Positions 26,300 to 36,050 are shown, numbered from the stretch's first letter. The stretch is 64,000 bases of DNA from DATARH01 sp963773625 (GCA_963773625.1 CAVZCJ010000011.1:1-64000); one strand, 5' to 3'. Notes: generated by a model not told the origin, from the letters alone. Numbers and translations are program-made.

Positions 26300-26533
26300 G
26301 AACCGCCTCGCTCCGTTCGAAAGTGAAAATACCGATAGCCGTAGCTACCGCGACCGTCAGTGAGTGCCGCGCCGGCACAGGACCCTTCCTGAGCCTTCGC
26401 AGATCAAGCCCTACGCAACTTTCGAGTTGCTTGCCGGTTGGATAGCGGCCTGAGGGCAGCGGCGCCTTGATATGGCTCAATGCCGAGCACTTCCGTTGCG
26501 GCGAGTATCGCATCGTCAAATGAGGACAGAAAT
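26300..26533. other. Intergenic region with a TTCG hairpin
   Basis: GCAACT TTCG AGTTGC at 26415-26430 can form a 6-bp stem with a stable tetraloop, but it has no T-run. The region divides the YeeE pair from the AhpD-like gene and should hold both promoters. Confidence 0.4.
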
Positions 26534-26911
26534 ATGCACAAACACTGGCCGGAACTGGCCGCTGGGCTGACCCCCGCCCTCAAGGAACTACGCGGCGGCG
26601 CGCCTGAGGTGATGAAGGGATTTTCGGCGATCGCGCGCGCGGCACTTGAGGGAAGCGCTCTTAACGCCAAGACCAAGGAGCTGATCGCTCTGGCTATTTC
26701 GGTCGCGATACGCTGCGACGCCTGCATTGCTTTTCACGCCGAGTCGGCTGTCAAGCGCGGCGCCTCCCGCGCGGAAATGATGGAGACCATGGGTATGGCG
26801 ATCTATATGGGCGCCGGACCCTCGGTCATGTATGCGGCTCAGGCGGTCGAGGCCTTCGACCAGTTCAGCGCCGCAGGTCCGGCCGACAAGGGTGCCGAGG
26901 GGTCGAGGTAG
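26534..26911 (+). CDS. Carboxymuconolactone decarboxylase/AhpD-family protein
   Basis: This 125-aa alpha-helical protein has the redox motif CDACIAFH (CxxC plus His, about residues 60-67), as in AhpD alkylhydroperoxidases that use thiol chemistry against peroxides. The helix MKGFSAIARAALEGSALNAK is typical. AGGACAGAAAT precedes ATG 26534; an earlier in-frame start at 26480 lacks family support. The setting beside sulfide oxidation and a ferritin-like gene suggests redox protection. Confidence 0.82.
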   Translation: MHKHWPELAAGLTPALKELRGGAPEVMKGFSAIARAALEGSALNAKTKELIALAISVAIRCDACIAFHAESAVKRGASRAEMMETMGMAIYMGAGPSVMYAAQAVEAFDQFSAAGPADKGAEGSR

Positions 26912-27033
26912 TCTGTCAGTTCGATGTCGTAAGCGGCAAACATATGCCGGCGTATCCATTGACCTGGATCAAGGCGGCAAAAGAGCGAAAGGTCTAATGT
27001 ACTCAAACATGAGAAAACACACTGAGCATCGCA

Positions 27034-27453
27034 ATGAACGATCAGCCAACAATTAGTGCTTTGTCGGAGGCGCTGGAGGACGAATACCTGGCGCGTGCCA
27101 CCTATCGCAAGGTGATCGAGCGCTTCGGGCCAGTGAAACCCTTTGTCAACATCGTCGAAGCGGAAAATCGCCATATCGCGGCGTTGTTGGCTCAGTTCGG
27201 CCGATTGGGCCTAAAGCCGCCTGCGGATACCTGGCCCGAACGAGTGCAGGCTCCCGAAACGCTGGCGAAGGCCTGCGCAGCGGCGGTGCAGGCCGAGATC
27301 GCAAACGACGCGCTCTATGACCGTCTGCTCGATCGGGTTACCGACGCACAGATACGCTCCGTGATGCAGCGGCTGCAGGAGGCCTCGCGCACACGGCACC
27401 TGCCGGCATTCCATCGCTGCCTAGAGCGTCACGCGGTATCGCCGGCCAGATGA
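27034..27453 (+). CDS. Ferritin-like protein (DUF2202-like)
   Basis: This 139-aa four-helix protein has metal-ligand patterns EALEDEYLARATYRKVIERF and NIVEAENRHIAALL (ExxH), then QAEIANDALYDRLLD and RLQEASRTRHLPAFHRCLER. These fit rubrerythrin/ferritin-like DUF2202 proteins. A separate rubredoxin domain is absent. It follows the AhpD-like gene by 122 bases on the same strand. A role in iron or peroxide handling is inferred from the fold. Confidence 0.75.
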   Translation: MNDQPTISALSEALEDEYLARATYRKVIERFGPVKPFVNIVEAENRHIAALLAQFGRLGLKPPADTWPERVQAPETLAKACAAAVQAEIANDALYDRLLDRVTDAQIRSVMQRLQEASRTRHLPAFHRCLERHAVSPAR

Positions 27454-27499
27454 TCCAACCGGCATCGAGGGGCATGATGCAGCAAAACGGAGAGGTCCA

Positions 27500-27704
27500 A
27501 TGGCAGTCACAAATCGGCGCAACCCTCTCCTGCCGTGGTGGATTGGCTTGTTAATCATCGCCGTCGTGGACGCCTATATTGGCTACCTGTTTTACGCGAC
27601 GAAATGCGAGGCGACGGGACTTGCACAAGTTCATGGTGCTGATCGCGGTGCCGGGCGTCTACCTGGTGCTCATGTATCTGACCCTAAAGAGCCGAGGAGC
27701 CTGA
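27500..27704 (+). pseudogene. Small two-helix membrane protein, one frame break
   Basis: The first helix is PWWIGLLIIAVVDAYIGYLF. After a one-base change near 27602 the second helix reads FMVLIAVPGVYLVLMYL and the frame stops at 27704, giving about 67 aa. The uncorrected frame runs on into the next gene and ends in nonsense. GGAGAGGTCCA precedes the ATG. Function is unknown; it may be a small membrane partner of its neighbours. Confidence 0.55.
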
Positions 27705-27769
27705 GACGCAGCGCCCGCAACAGCCCGCCTCTCGAAGCTCGCCAGACCGCTCAAGAGGGAGCCGCTAAG

Positions 27770-28089
27770 ATAGCGAGCACACAAGTCAGTATGTACCCAT
27801 TGCAGCAGGAACATGTTGGCCCAGCCATCGAGACGGTGCGAGCAGCTTCGAGTCCCGCGGGCTGAACCCCGAAATCGGCCCGATGAGCACGCATGTGGTC
27901 GGCGAAGGTGACCTGATCTTCGCCGCACTTGCCGAAGCATTTGCTGAGGCGGCGGATGTGGGCGAGGTGGTGATGACGATCACCGTCTCGAATGCCTGCC
28001 CGATCCCGGTTGAAGATGGTTGCACGCGGTATGAGAGCCAGCCGCAACGCTTCGGACCCCGCCGGCCAGTTCGGACCCGACGCCTATAG
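27770..28089 (+). pseudogene. Thiamine-binding (YkoF/MTH1187-like) protein, frameshifted
   Basis: The protein is about 100 aa with the family pattern TQVSMYPLQQEHVGPAIETV, then LNPEIGPMSTHVVGEGD and FAALAEAFAEAADVGEVVMT. A frame change lies near 27840. The natural start seems to be at 27770, where AAGAGGGAG precedes ATA GCG; an ATG may have been lost or misread. Related proteins bind thiamine or hydroxymethylpyrimidine. The 3' end overlaps the methyltransferase start. Confidence 0.6.
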
Positions 28090-28750
28090 AACGTGGCGCG
28101 CGACCTCGCTCGGCAACCATCACCGAAGACCTCGAAAGGCAACTCATTCGACGCCTGGCCGGCGAATTGAGGAACCAAGCTGTGCTGGATGTCGGCTGCG
28201 GCGACGGCGCACTAACCTTCGCGTGCTGGCAGAACGGTGCGTCCCCGGTCGTCGGCTGCGACGTCGATCCGCGCATGATCGCTCGCGCGGTGACGCGCGC
28301 GGCGGAGCAGAGCGCGAAGATCAGCTACGCGGTCGGTCGCGCCGAAACTTTGCCGTTTCGCGATCGAGAGTTTCGACCTCGTCACCGCGATCACTGTGCT
28401 CGCCTTCGTGCCCGAACCGATCTCGGCCGTTCGGGAAATGGCGCGCGTCCTCAAGCCCGGCGGCCGTCTCGCCATCGGCGATCTCGGCAAATGGAGCCTG
28501 TGGGCCGCGTCGCAGACGCCTGCGCGGCTGGTCCGGTGCGAAGATGTGGAACGCGGCGAAGTTCAGATCGGCAAGTGAATTGCGGACACTGGTGCAGGCG
28601 GCAAAGCTTCGCGTCGAGCATGTCTCCGGCGCGATCTATTATCCCCGCTCTCGCCTCGTCGCGAGGTTGATGGCGCCGATCGACCCTGTTCTTGGCGAGC
28701 TGACCACGTTCGGTGCTGCGTTTGTAGCGGTCAAGGCCAGCAAAGCGTAG
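28030..28750 (+). pseudogene. Class I SAM-dependent methyltransferase, frameshifted
   Basis: The product is about 240 aa. Motif I is VLDVGCGDGALTFA, motif II VVGCDVDPRMIARA, and the post-motif segment is EMARVLKPGGRLAIGDLGKW. The frame changes near 28118, 28365 and 28515, but the three pieces join into one standard Methyltransf_11 protein ending FVAVKASKA. The substrate is unknown. No stop codons or deletions are seen within the pieces, so sequencing error is likely. Confidence 0.75.
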
Positions 28751-28812
28751 CGGGTCGAACTAGCTAACGGATGTCATCGAAGCTCTCGGTGTCAATAAAG
28801 GAGGATCGGTCC

Positions 28813-29505
28813 ATGCAGGCAAAGGATGTCATGACGGAAAACGTCATTTCAGTTTCTGAACATTCGCCTATCCATGAGGTGGTGGGCCTGCTGCTGAAGT
28901 ACCGGGTCAGCGCTGTACCGGTCATCGACGGCATGCGGAAGGTCGTGGGCATCGTCAGCGAGGGTGACCTGCTGCGCCCCGAAGGGACGAGCCGCGCTCG
29001 GACGCGGCGTCCTTGGTGGCTGGAGGCGGTCTTCGCCGGCGCGACGGTGGCTTATGAAAAGGCGCAGGGTCGCACCGCCGGCGCGGTGATGACGCGAAAC
29101 GTGGTCACTGTGGACGAGAACACACCGCTCAATGAAATCGCCGGACTGCTGGAGCGCCATCACATCAAGCGCGTCCCGGTGGTCAGCGACGGCAGGCTCG
29201 TGGGTATCGTCAGCCGCGCCAACCTGCTGCACGGGCTCGCCAACACGATAGTCGAACATCATGAACCCGGCGCGGCAAAGGACCGGAAACTCCGCAACCA
29301 ATTGATGAAAATCCTGCTGGAGAAGCACAAGCTCGATACCGTCCTCGTCAACGTCACCGTGAACGACGGCAATGTCCGGCTTTGGGGCGTGGTCGAAAAC
29401 GCCGAGGAGGCTGCAGCGGCCGAAAGTGCGGCGAAGACCTTGCCGGACGTGAGGTCGGTCGAAAACAATCTCGGCTTCGGCCCGATGTCAGGAATACCGG
29501 TGTAA
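28813..29505 (+). CDS. CBS-pair plus BON domain protein
   Basis: This 230-aa protein has CBS 1 (MQAKDVMTENVISVSEHSPI ... VVGIVSEGDLLRPE) and CBS 2 (GAVMTRNVVTVDENTPLNEI ... GRLVGIVSRANLLHGL). A C-terminal BON domain follows (NVTVNDGNVRLWGVVENAEE ... VRSVENNLGF). CBS pairs sense adenine nucleotides; BON domains contact membranes or proteins. AAAGGAGG lies nine bases before ATG 28813, a strong ribosome-binding site. It is read in one clean frame, unlike its neighbours. Confidence 0.92.
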   Translation: MQAKDVMTENVISVSEHSPIHEVVGLLLKYRVSAVPVIDGMRKVVGIVSEGDLLRPEGTSRARTRRPWWLEAVFAGATVAYEKAQGRTAGAVMTRNVVTVDENTPLNEIAGLLERHHIKRVPVVSDGRLVGIVSRANLLHGLANTIVEHHEPGAAKDRKLRNQLMKILLEKHKLDTVLVNVTVNDGNVRLWGVVENAEEAAAAESAAKTLPDVRSVENNLGFGPMSGIPV

Positions 29506-29617
29506 GGCGCGAATCTTGTGAAGCCAGTCAGCGCTCGCTGGATCGTGGCGTCATTGACACACCCGCCGGCATGACGTGACATCGGGCCCAATCGATCAAA
29601 ATAACGGGGAGGGGGTC

Positions 29618-30810
29618 ATGAACGGGCAAAACAGCGGGCGGCTCACCGACGCGCTCACCCGTCGGCCTGGGGGCAGACGATCGATCTGGGCCTTCCCGGC
29701 GGCCCTGGCGACAGGCCGATCACCACCGCGTTTCCGCAGAAGGGCGCGATGATCCTGCAGCGCACCCGCCCGCCGCTGCTGGAAACGCCGTTCGAGGTGT
29801 TCGATCAGCGGCGTGTTCACGCCCAACGACCGCTTCTTCGTGCGCTGGCATTGGGCGGTGATCCCGACCGAGATCGATGTCGACAAGTTCCGCCTCGCCG
29901 TGCACGGCAATGTCGAGCAGCCGCTTTCGCTGTCGCTGAAGGACATCATGAGCCTGCCGCAGGTGGAGATGGCGGCGGTCAATCAGTGCTCGGGCAATTC
30001 GCGCGGCTTTTTCCAGCCGCGCGTCGCCGGCGGCGAATGGGGCAACGGCGCGATGGGCAATGCGCGCTGGACCGGCGTCGCGGCTCAAGGACGTGCTGGA
30101 CAAGGCCGGCGTCAAGGCGGGCGCGGTGCAGGTGCGCTTCAACGGCCTGGACGAGCCGGTGGTGGCGGACGGGCCCGATTTCATGAAATCGCTCGCCGTC
30201 GATCATGCGCGCGACGGCGAGGTCATGATCGCCTATGCCATGAACGGTCAGCCGCTGCCGCTGCTCAACGGCTTCCCGCTGCGGCTGGTGGTGCCCGGCT
30301 GGTACGCGACCTACTGGATCAAGATGCTGAACGACATCGAGGTGCTCGATCAGCCGGACGCCAATTTCTGGATGAAGACGGCCTACACCATCCCCGATAC
30401 GCCGCACGCCGACATGAAGCCGGGCCAGAGCCGGCGTGACGATGGTGCCGATCAACCGCATGGTCCCGCGCTCCTTCATCACCAACCTGAAAGCGGGCGC
30501 CACGATCCACGCCGGCAAGCCGACGCTGGTGCGCGGCATCGCCTTCGGCGGCGACAGCGGCGTGAAGCGGGTGGATTTCTCCGTCCGACGGCGGCAAGAG
30601 CTGGCATGCCGCGAGGCTCGGCAAGGACGAGGGCAAGTACAGCTTCCGCCGCTGGGAGGCGCATTTCACGCCGGCCGCGAAGGGCAGCTACACGCTGATG
30701 GTCCGCTGCACCAACAGCCAACGGCGTGGCGCAGCCCGACCAGCCCAACTGGAACCCGGCCGGGTTCATGCGCAACATGCATCGAAGCGACTCCGGTCAC
30801 GGCCGCGTGA
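29618..30810 (+). pseudogene. sorA: Sulfite dehydrogenase molybdenum subunit (SorA-like), frameshifted
   Basis: This is the periplasmic sulfite:cytochrome c oxidoreductase catalytic subunit, about 395 aa when frames are joined. The molybdopterin domain has RFFVRWHWAVIPTEIDVDKF and the Mo-ligand Cys in NQCSGNSRGFF. It continues NGFPLRLVVPGWYATYWIKM. The C-terminal Mo-co dimer domain has DFSVDGGKSWH-like sequence across a break and QPNWNPAGFMRN. Breaks lie near 29660, 29800, 30085, 30430, 30590 and 30715. GGGGAGGGGG precedes ATG 29618. It is followed after 12 bases by a cytochrome c gene. Confidence 0.83.
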
Positions 30811-30822
30811 GGAGGGCACGAG

Positions 30823-31156
30823 ATGCCGCACGAATGGCTACCGCTCCTCGCTTGTCGCGGCCGTCGCGGCGCTGCCGGCTGTGAAGCGCAGGCAAAGACC
30901 ACGTCGTGTTGAAGTCGATGAAGCGTCACGCTGCCGGAGAGCACCGCGACGTTCCCGCCGGCCCGGGCGTCGATGCCGTCAACGGCAATTGCCTGCCTGC
31001 CACTCGGTCGGCATGGTGATGAACCAGCCGGTGATGCCGAAGGCCGCGTGGGAGGCCGAGGTCAACAAGATGCGCAACGTCTACAAGGCGCCGGTGGCGG
31101 AGAGCGACGTCGCCGCGATCATCGATTATCTGGCCAGCATCAAGGGTACAAAATAG
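30823..31156 (+). pseudogene. sorB: Sulfite dehydrogenase cytochrome c subunit (SorB-like), frameshifted
   Basis: A monohaem cytochrome c of about 105 aa has an N-terminal signal-like segment broken by indels. The haem site is NGNCL-x-CHSVGMVMNQPVMP, where one missing base splits the two Cys. The C-terminus is VNKMRNVYKAPVAESDVAAI and IDYLASIKGTK. It would take electrons from the SorA-like subunit. GGAGGG precedes ATG 30823. Position and size match SorB. Confidence 0.78.
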
Positions 31157-31184
31157 GCTTCGGGGCGTCAGGGGAGTAACTCGA

Positions 31185-31246
31185 TCGGCCTCGGTACACC
31201 GTGCCGCAGTTGATCCTCGCCCCGGGCTGACGAGGTGATCGAATGA
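31185..31246 (+). pseudogene. 3'-end relic of an ABC_sub_bind gene
   Basis: About 20 codons read like VPQLILA...ADEVIE followed by tgatcgaATGAgcagc. They match both the end of the intact-length gene (PPLVLAQADEVIQ, about 16130-16170) and the overlapping start of the gene after it (ATGAGCAGC). Nothing else of that gene pair is present, so a duplicate was deleted here. Confidence 0.6.
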
Positions 31247-31434
31247 GCAGCGGCAAATGACCGATTTTGGCGCCGCGGTCGTTTCCGACATGAACTAGAC
31301 CCACTCCTCGCCGCCACCAGGCGAGCCTGGCAGCGCTCGGTTATCACCGCACCGATCTTACCTTTCACAAAGATTGCAGGGGCAAGCAGCAGAGGAGAGA
31401 TTCATCGCTCTGGCCTCAGGTCGAACGGCCGGAA
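31247..31434. other. Intergenic stretch before repeat C
   Basis: No supported gene or signal is seen between the binding-protein relic and the dispersed repeat. Confidence 0.35.
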
Positions 31435-31533
31435 TCGGCGCTATGCAGCCGTCCGCGTTTCTCGCTTCGAGTGACCGTTTTGCGATCCCTTTACGGTCAT
31501 TGGTCATCGCTGTCGTGGGCTTCCGGTCATGCC
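31435..31533 (+). repeat. Dispersed intergenic repeat, copy C
   Basis: It runs tcggcgctatgcag, ctcgcttcgagtgaccgttt, tgcgatccct, tcatcgctgtcgtgggcttc and cggtcatgccc. It is the closest match to copy B at 14772. An IS1182 element begins nine bases after it. Confidence 0.78.
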
Positions 31534-32999
31534 CGAATTCCGTTGAACAAGTCGGTTTTTGAATGATGGCGCGAGCCGTGCTGAGTGGTCACGAACGTCG
31601 CTGACGAGTGGCTTGCCCCTGACGTGGGCAGGATCGGTGCCGGTGCGGGGATCAGCTTAGCGAGTTTGCGGAGGTTCTGGGCGGTGGCGGCGAGATGGAA
31701 CTCATCGCGGGCGCCGTTTGGCCCGCGTAATCGGAGCCGATCGAGCTTTAGGATGCGTTTGAGGTGGGCGAATAGCATCTCGACCTTTTTGCGCTGGCAG
31801 CGTGAGGTCTGGTAGGCCTCGGTCTTGGCGATGTCACGGGCGAGATCGCGTGCCCCTTCGTAGATTGAGCGCGGGACTTTGCGAGCCGGAGCATTCGGGC
31901 AGCAGCGCGGCTTCAGCGGGCACAGCTCGCAGTCGCGCTTGCTGGCGCGGTAGCGCATCGAGTTGTATTTCATCACGCCGGTGCGTGGCGTCGTGAACCG
32001 CCGACGATAATGCTGGAGGCTCTTTCCGGCCGGGCAGCGATAGGTGTTGCTGGCGTGATCGTAAGTGAAGTCTTCGCGTGAGAAGGTGCCGTCGGTTCTC
32101 TGGGACTTGTCGAACACCGGCACGTGCGGCTCGATCCCGCGATCTTCGACCAACCAGTCGAGCATCTCGGCGGCCCCATAGGCGGTGTCGCCGATCAGCC
32201 GGGCGGGGTAAAGATCGAAGCGTTCCATCGAGCGCTCGATCATGCGCTTTGCCGCCAGTATCTCGGCCTGGCGGATCGCGGTTGTCGCCTCGACATCGAC
32301 GAATGATGGCGTTGTCGACATCGATCAGGTAGTTGGTCGAATAGGCGAAGAAGGCCGGTCCGCGATGCGCCGCCGTCCAACGTGTGGCCGGATCCGACGG
32401 CGCGATGAACTTGGGCGTCACTTCACTTGCTGCGCCGAACGCGGCATCGTCGAGGACGGCGAGGTATTCCTCGACCGCCCGGCCGGCCGCATCCGGTGGC
32501 AGGCCCGCGGCACCCTCGATGCGACTGCGGTCGCTGGCGTCAGCCTGGATCAAGCTGGCATCGACGGCAAAACCCTCGCCGGCCCGACCAGCCCCTCGTC
32601 GATGCAGCGCTGCAGCACGGTCTCGAATAGGCGCCGCAGCAGGTCGCTCTCGCGAAAGCGGCCATGCCGGTTCTTCGAGAAGGTCGAGTGATCAGGTACC
32701 GAACCGTCGAGCCCGAGCCGGCAGAACCAGCGGTAGGCGAGGTTCAGGTGAGCCTTATCACACAGCCGCCGCTCCGAACGGATGCCGAAGCAATAGCCGA
32801 CAAGCAGCATCCGGATCAGCAGCTCCGGATCGATCGAAGGCCGACCCATGTCACTGTAAAAGGGCGCCAGGTGCACCCGGACTGCGCCGAGGTCAACAAA
32901 CCGGTCAATCGCCCGCAGCAAATGCGTCTCGGGCACGTGGCGTTCGAGCGAAAACTCGTAAAACAGGGCGTCTTGCCGGACCTGCCGTTCCCCCATCAT
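31527..32999 (-). pseudogene. IS1182-family transposase, frameshifted
   Basis: The protein is about 480 aa. The DUF772 N-terminus (MMGERQVRQDALFYEFSLE) is in one frame to about 32590. The middle (AFAVDASLIQADASD-like, FAYSTNYLIDVDNA) is in a second frame to about 32315. The C-terminal DDE half is in a third (LIGDTAYGAAEMLDWL, CELCPLKPRCCP, CQRKKVEMLFAHLKRIL). The last frame runs through the element's left inverted repeat and stops in the flanking repeat at 31527. All domains are kept, so the copy is either recently broken or misread. Confidence 0.85.
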
Positions 33000-33072
33000 C
33001 GACTGCACTCCAGTCTAAACGACCAGAGTAAATCGGCACCCCAGACCCGACGCAATCCCCGACTTCTTCAAC
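31542..33072 (-). mobile_element. IS1182-family insertion sequence, full length
   Basis: The ends are gttgaacaagtcgg (31542-31555) and the inverted ccgacttcttcaac (33059-33072), with one mismatch. They enclose a complete but frame-broken transposase. The left end lies against dispersed repeat C, just as the truncated copy at 8 kb lies against repeat A. Confidence 0.8.
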
Positions 33073-33158
33073 ACAATCGCCCCGAAGCGGCCGTTCGGGA
33101 CTGCGCAAAGAAATCGCGCTGGCTCAGCCGATTGGGGGCAGGTTTGACCGCCTTCAAT

Positions 33159-33918
33159 TTACTCCCGCGCCATTTGCCGCAAAGGTTTCCTTTCCTTCGC
33201 CGACGCTAAGAATTTGATGAAGTCTTCGGCTGCATCGCGTTGTGAGGTGTTCGTCATCACCGCAGCGGTGTACGAGAGAGAACTCTGGAGATCGCCCGGT
33301 AGCGGGCCAAGGAGCTTTATGCCGGGTGTCGTCGCGATGAGCGGTATCGTGCCCGCCGCCATATCGTTGCCTTTGCCTTTCAACACAGGTTCAAAAATCC
33401 CATTGGGCGTCGTGCGGACGATCTTGGGTTTGAGCGTGTCGGCGATGCCCAGCCGGTCAAGAACCTTTGCAAAGGCTTCGCCCGATTTGACACTGTTGAA
33501 GACAAGAAGGTCTGCGCCAAGCAGAGTGTTTTTGAATTTTTCAACAGTTGAAATGTCATATGCCGGGCTGTCTTTGCGATTGCCAAGGCCGACGCCAACG
33601 TGTGCGATTATCGGTCTGTCTCCGGCGCTCACCTTGCCGGAATTGTAAGCTCCTCGACAAAGTCCGGCTGAACGATGACAACGTCGGCTGTTTCGCCGTC
33701 TTCAATCCTCTTCTTCACGGCGGGGGATGGGTCGAACACCAAGCTGACTTGATTATGTGTCTGCTGGCGATAGAGATCGACGACCTTGGTCAACGCAGGA
33801 GCGAGGGGACTGTCGCTCATGACCTTAATGTCGGCGGCTTGAACTGTCGCAGCAAAAATCAGAGAATGTGACTCGCCAGGAAAATGCTCAGGCTGACGCG
33901 CTTGACCTTGCGCCTCAT
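33159..33918 (-). pseudogene. ModA-like periplasmic substrate-binding protein, frameshifted
   Basis: The protein is about 252 aa. A signal peptide (MRRKVKRVSLSIFLAS... then IFAATVQA) is split by one base near 33865. It continues IKVMSDSPLAPALTKVVDLY and ETADVVIVQPDFVEEL, and after a second break near 33630, PIIAHVGVGLGNRKDSPAY to DFIKFLASAKERKPLRQMA. This is the SBP_bac_11/molybdate-binding fold. GGGAGGATCAG precedes ATG 33918. No ModB or ModC is nearby. A molybdate link to the Mo enzyme SorA is tempting but unproven. Confidence 0.7.
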
Positions 33919-34025
33919 CGGATCTGATCCTCCCTGGCTAACAATTCCGCGCCCTGTTGCGCGAAGACCGGTGTTGAGCGGCACTGTTGCGTCCGCCTGT
34001 CTTTAAGCGCCATACGTGCACTGAA

Positions 34026-35699
34026 ATGCGGCCGAAACGCTTTACGGCCAGCTTTCTTCTTCCTTACGGTGGTCTTACGATTTCGCTCGCGGAGCCGTGG
34101 GAGGCTTCCGGGGGCGGGCGTGGTTTGGCGTTTGGCGACCACCGGCTCGACATCGAGCGCCGCGAATTGCGTCGCGGCAGCGAACTGATTGACGTCGAAC
34201 CCAAGGTCTTCGATTTGCTGGCCTATCTGGTGCAGCACCGGGACCGGGTGGTCAGCAAGGACGATCTGCTTGCAGGCGGTATGGGGCGGCCGGATCGTCT
34301 CGGAGTCGGCGCTGACCACGCGGATCAACGCGGTGCGCCGGGCGCTCGGCGACGACGGTGCGGCACAACGGTTGATCCGTACCTTCACCCGCAAGGGCGT
34401 CCGCTTCATCGGCGAGGTCACGGAAACGCCAACGAGCTGGTGCCGACAATCGCCATGGTGCGACGCGGACAAACCGTCTGGCCGGTACCGCCGACGATAA
34501 GCCATCGATCGCGGTGCTGCCATTCCAGAACATGAGCGGCGACCCCGAGCAGGAGTATTTCGCGGACGGCATGGTCGAGGAGATCACCACCGCGATCGCG
34601 CGCTCTCCGTGGCTGTTCGTCATCGCGCGGAATTCGAGCTTCACATACAAGGGCAAGGCCGTCGATGTGAAGCAGGTGGCGCGCGAACTTGGCGTCCGCT
34701 ACGTGCTCGAAGGCTCGGTCAGAAAGGCCGGCAACCGGGTGCGCATCACCGGCGCAGTTGATCGAACTCGACGACCGGCGCGCATATCTGGGCCGACCGC
34801 TTCGATGGCACCCTCGACGACATTTTCGAATTGCAGGATCGGGTGGCGAGCGGCGTTGTCGGTGCGATCGAGCCGCGGCTGCGCCTTGCCGAAATCGAGC
34901 GCGCCGAGCCGCAAGCCGACCGACAGCCTCGACGCCTACGACCTCTACCTGCGCGCTCGGTGGCGCAGGCGTACAAGAGAACCAGCGCAAGTTTGGCCGA
35001 GTCTATTCAGGCTGGCGCATCGGGCCCTCGAACTCGATCCCGCTTATGCGCCGGCGATGTCGCAGAATTGCCCTGAGTCGGGGTATGCAGCGGCAGCGGA
35101 ATTGGATCCCGGCCGCTGGCCCGGAGGTCGATGAAGGGCATCGCATGGCGCGGCAGGCGATCGCGGCCGCCGGGGATGATCCCTGGGTGCTGGATTGGGC
35201 CGGTTTGGCGCTTGCGCTGCTTGCCGGAGAGAACGATGCGGCGCTCAGCGCGATGGACCGCGCGATCGTCCTCAACCCCAATTTTGCCCTCGCATTCGGC
35301 CACCGCGCGTTGGTTCTGGCGTATCTCAATCGACCCGACGAGGCGATCCATTGCGGCGCATCAGGCGATGCGCCTGAGCCCGCTCGACCCCGGCACTTTT
35401 GCCTTTTGCCAGGCCTGGCTATCGCGCACCTGGCTGCGGGCCGTTACGAGACGGGATTGCACTGGGCAGAAGAGGCATTGCGTGAAAACGGTGGGATGCC
35501 TGCGCTTCGCCTCAAACTAAGCCTCTGCGGCCATCTGGGACGGCTGGAAGAAGCAAAGGAATGTTTGCTCCGTCTGAACGAAATACATTCCGAGCCGACG
35601 ATTTCCGGTATTTCGAGCGATTATCCGAAGGGCCTCGCGCCAGAGATCATCGTCCGCCTAGCCGAAGGATTGCGAATGGCCGGATTGCCGGAGGAATAG
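34026..35699 (+). pseudogene. Winged-helix/TolB-like/TPR regulator (CadC-like), frameshifted
   Basis: The joined product is about 555 aa. The OmpR-type winged helix has VEPKVFDLLAYLVQHRDRVV, WGGRIVSESALTTRINAVRR and LIRTFTRKGVRFIGEV. The FlgO/TolB-like domain starts SIAVLPFQNMSGDPEQEYFA and has VLEGSVRKAGNRVRITGQLI across a break. TPR repeats include HRALELDPAYAPAM and DRAIVLNPNFALAFGHRALV. Breaks lie near 34275, 34430, 34755, 34905, 34985, 35060 and 35355. Similar proteins are common transcriptional regulators in Rhizobiales. The start at 34026 is tentative. Confidence 0.75.
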
Positions 35700-36050
35700 T
35701 CGCGAAGGTGCCCAGGCGCCGAACGTCCAAGATCGGTCTAACTTCGCACCGCGGATGGCTGCTCACATGGGCATGTTCGCAGTCAAGGGTCAGGTTTAGG
35801 GGTTCATAGGCGGTTCTCCGGCCGTTGGTTCGGATCCAAGGTCTGAGCCCGTTTCCATGACCCGATGAGCGTGCTGCACCAGATCAAGCTCACATACGGT
35901 CGCCGTTTGTTGCGGCTGCACCAACATCCCGCGTCCGGCGGGTGGGGCTCAGGAGGCCGGGACCATTCTTTCGGTCGGCTGTTGAGGCCAGCAGCCATCT
36001 CGGTTCGGCCACCTGGATCCGGCAGGACTTATCAGTCCTTGCGGATGTGG
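35700..36050 (-). other. IS110 3' non-coding flank, candidate bridge RNA region
   Basis: About 350 bases follow the stop of the minus-strand IS110 transposase. The segment has G+C-rich stems, for example around 35925-35960 and 36000-36030, and no recognised gene. Part of it probably belongs to the IS110 element, where a guide RNA for recombination could be encoded. Confidence 0.3.
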
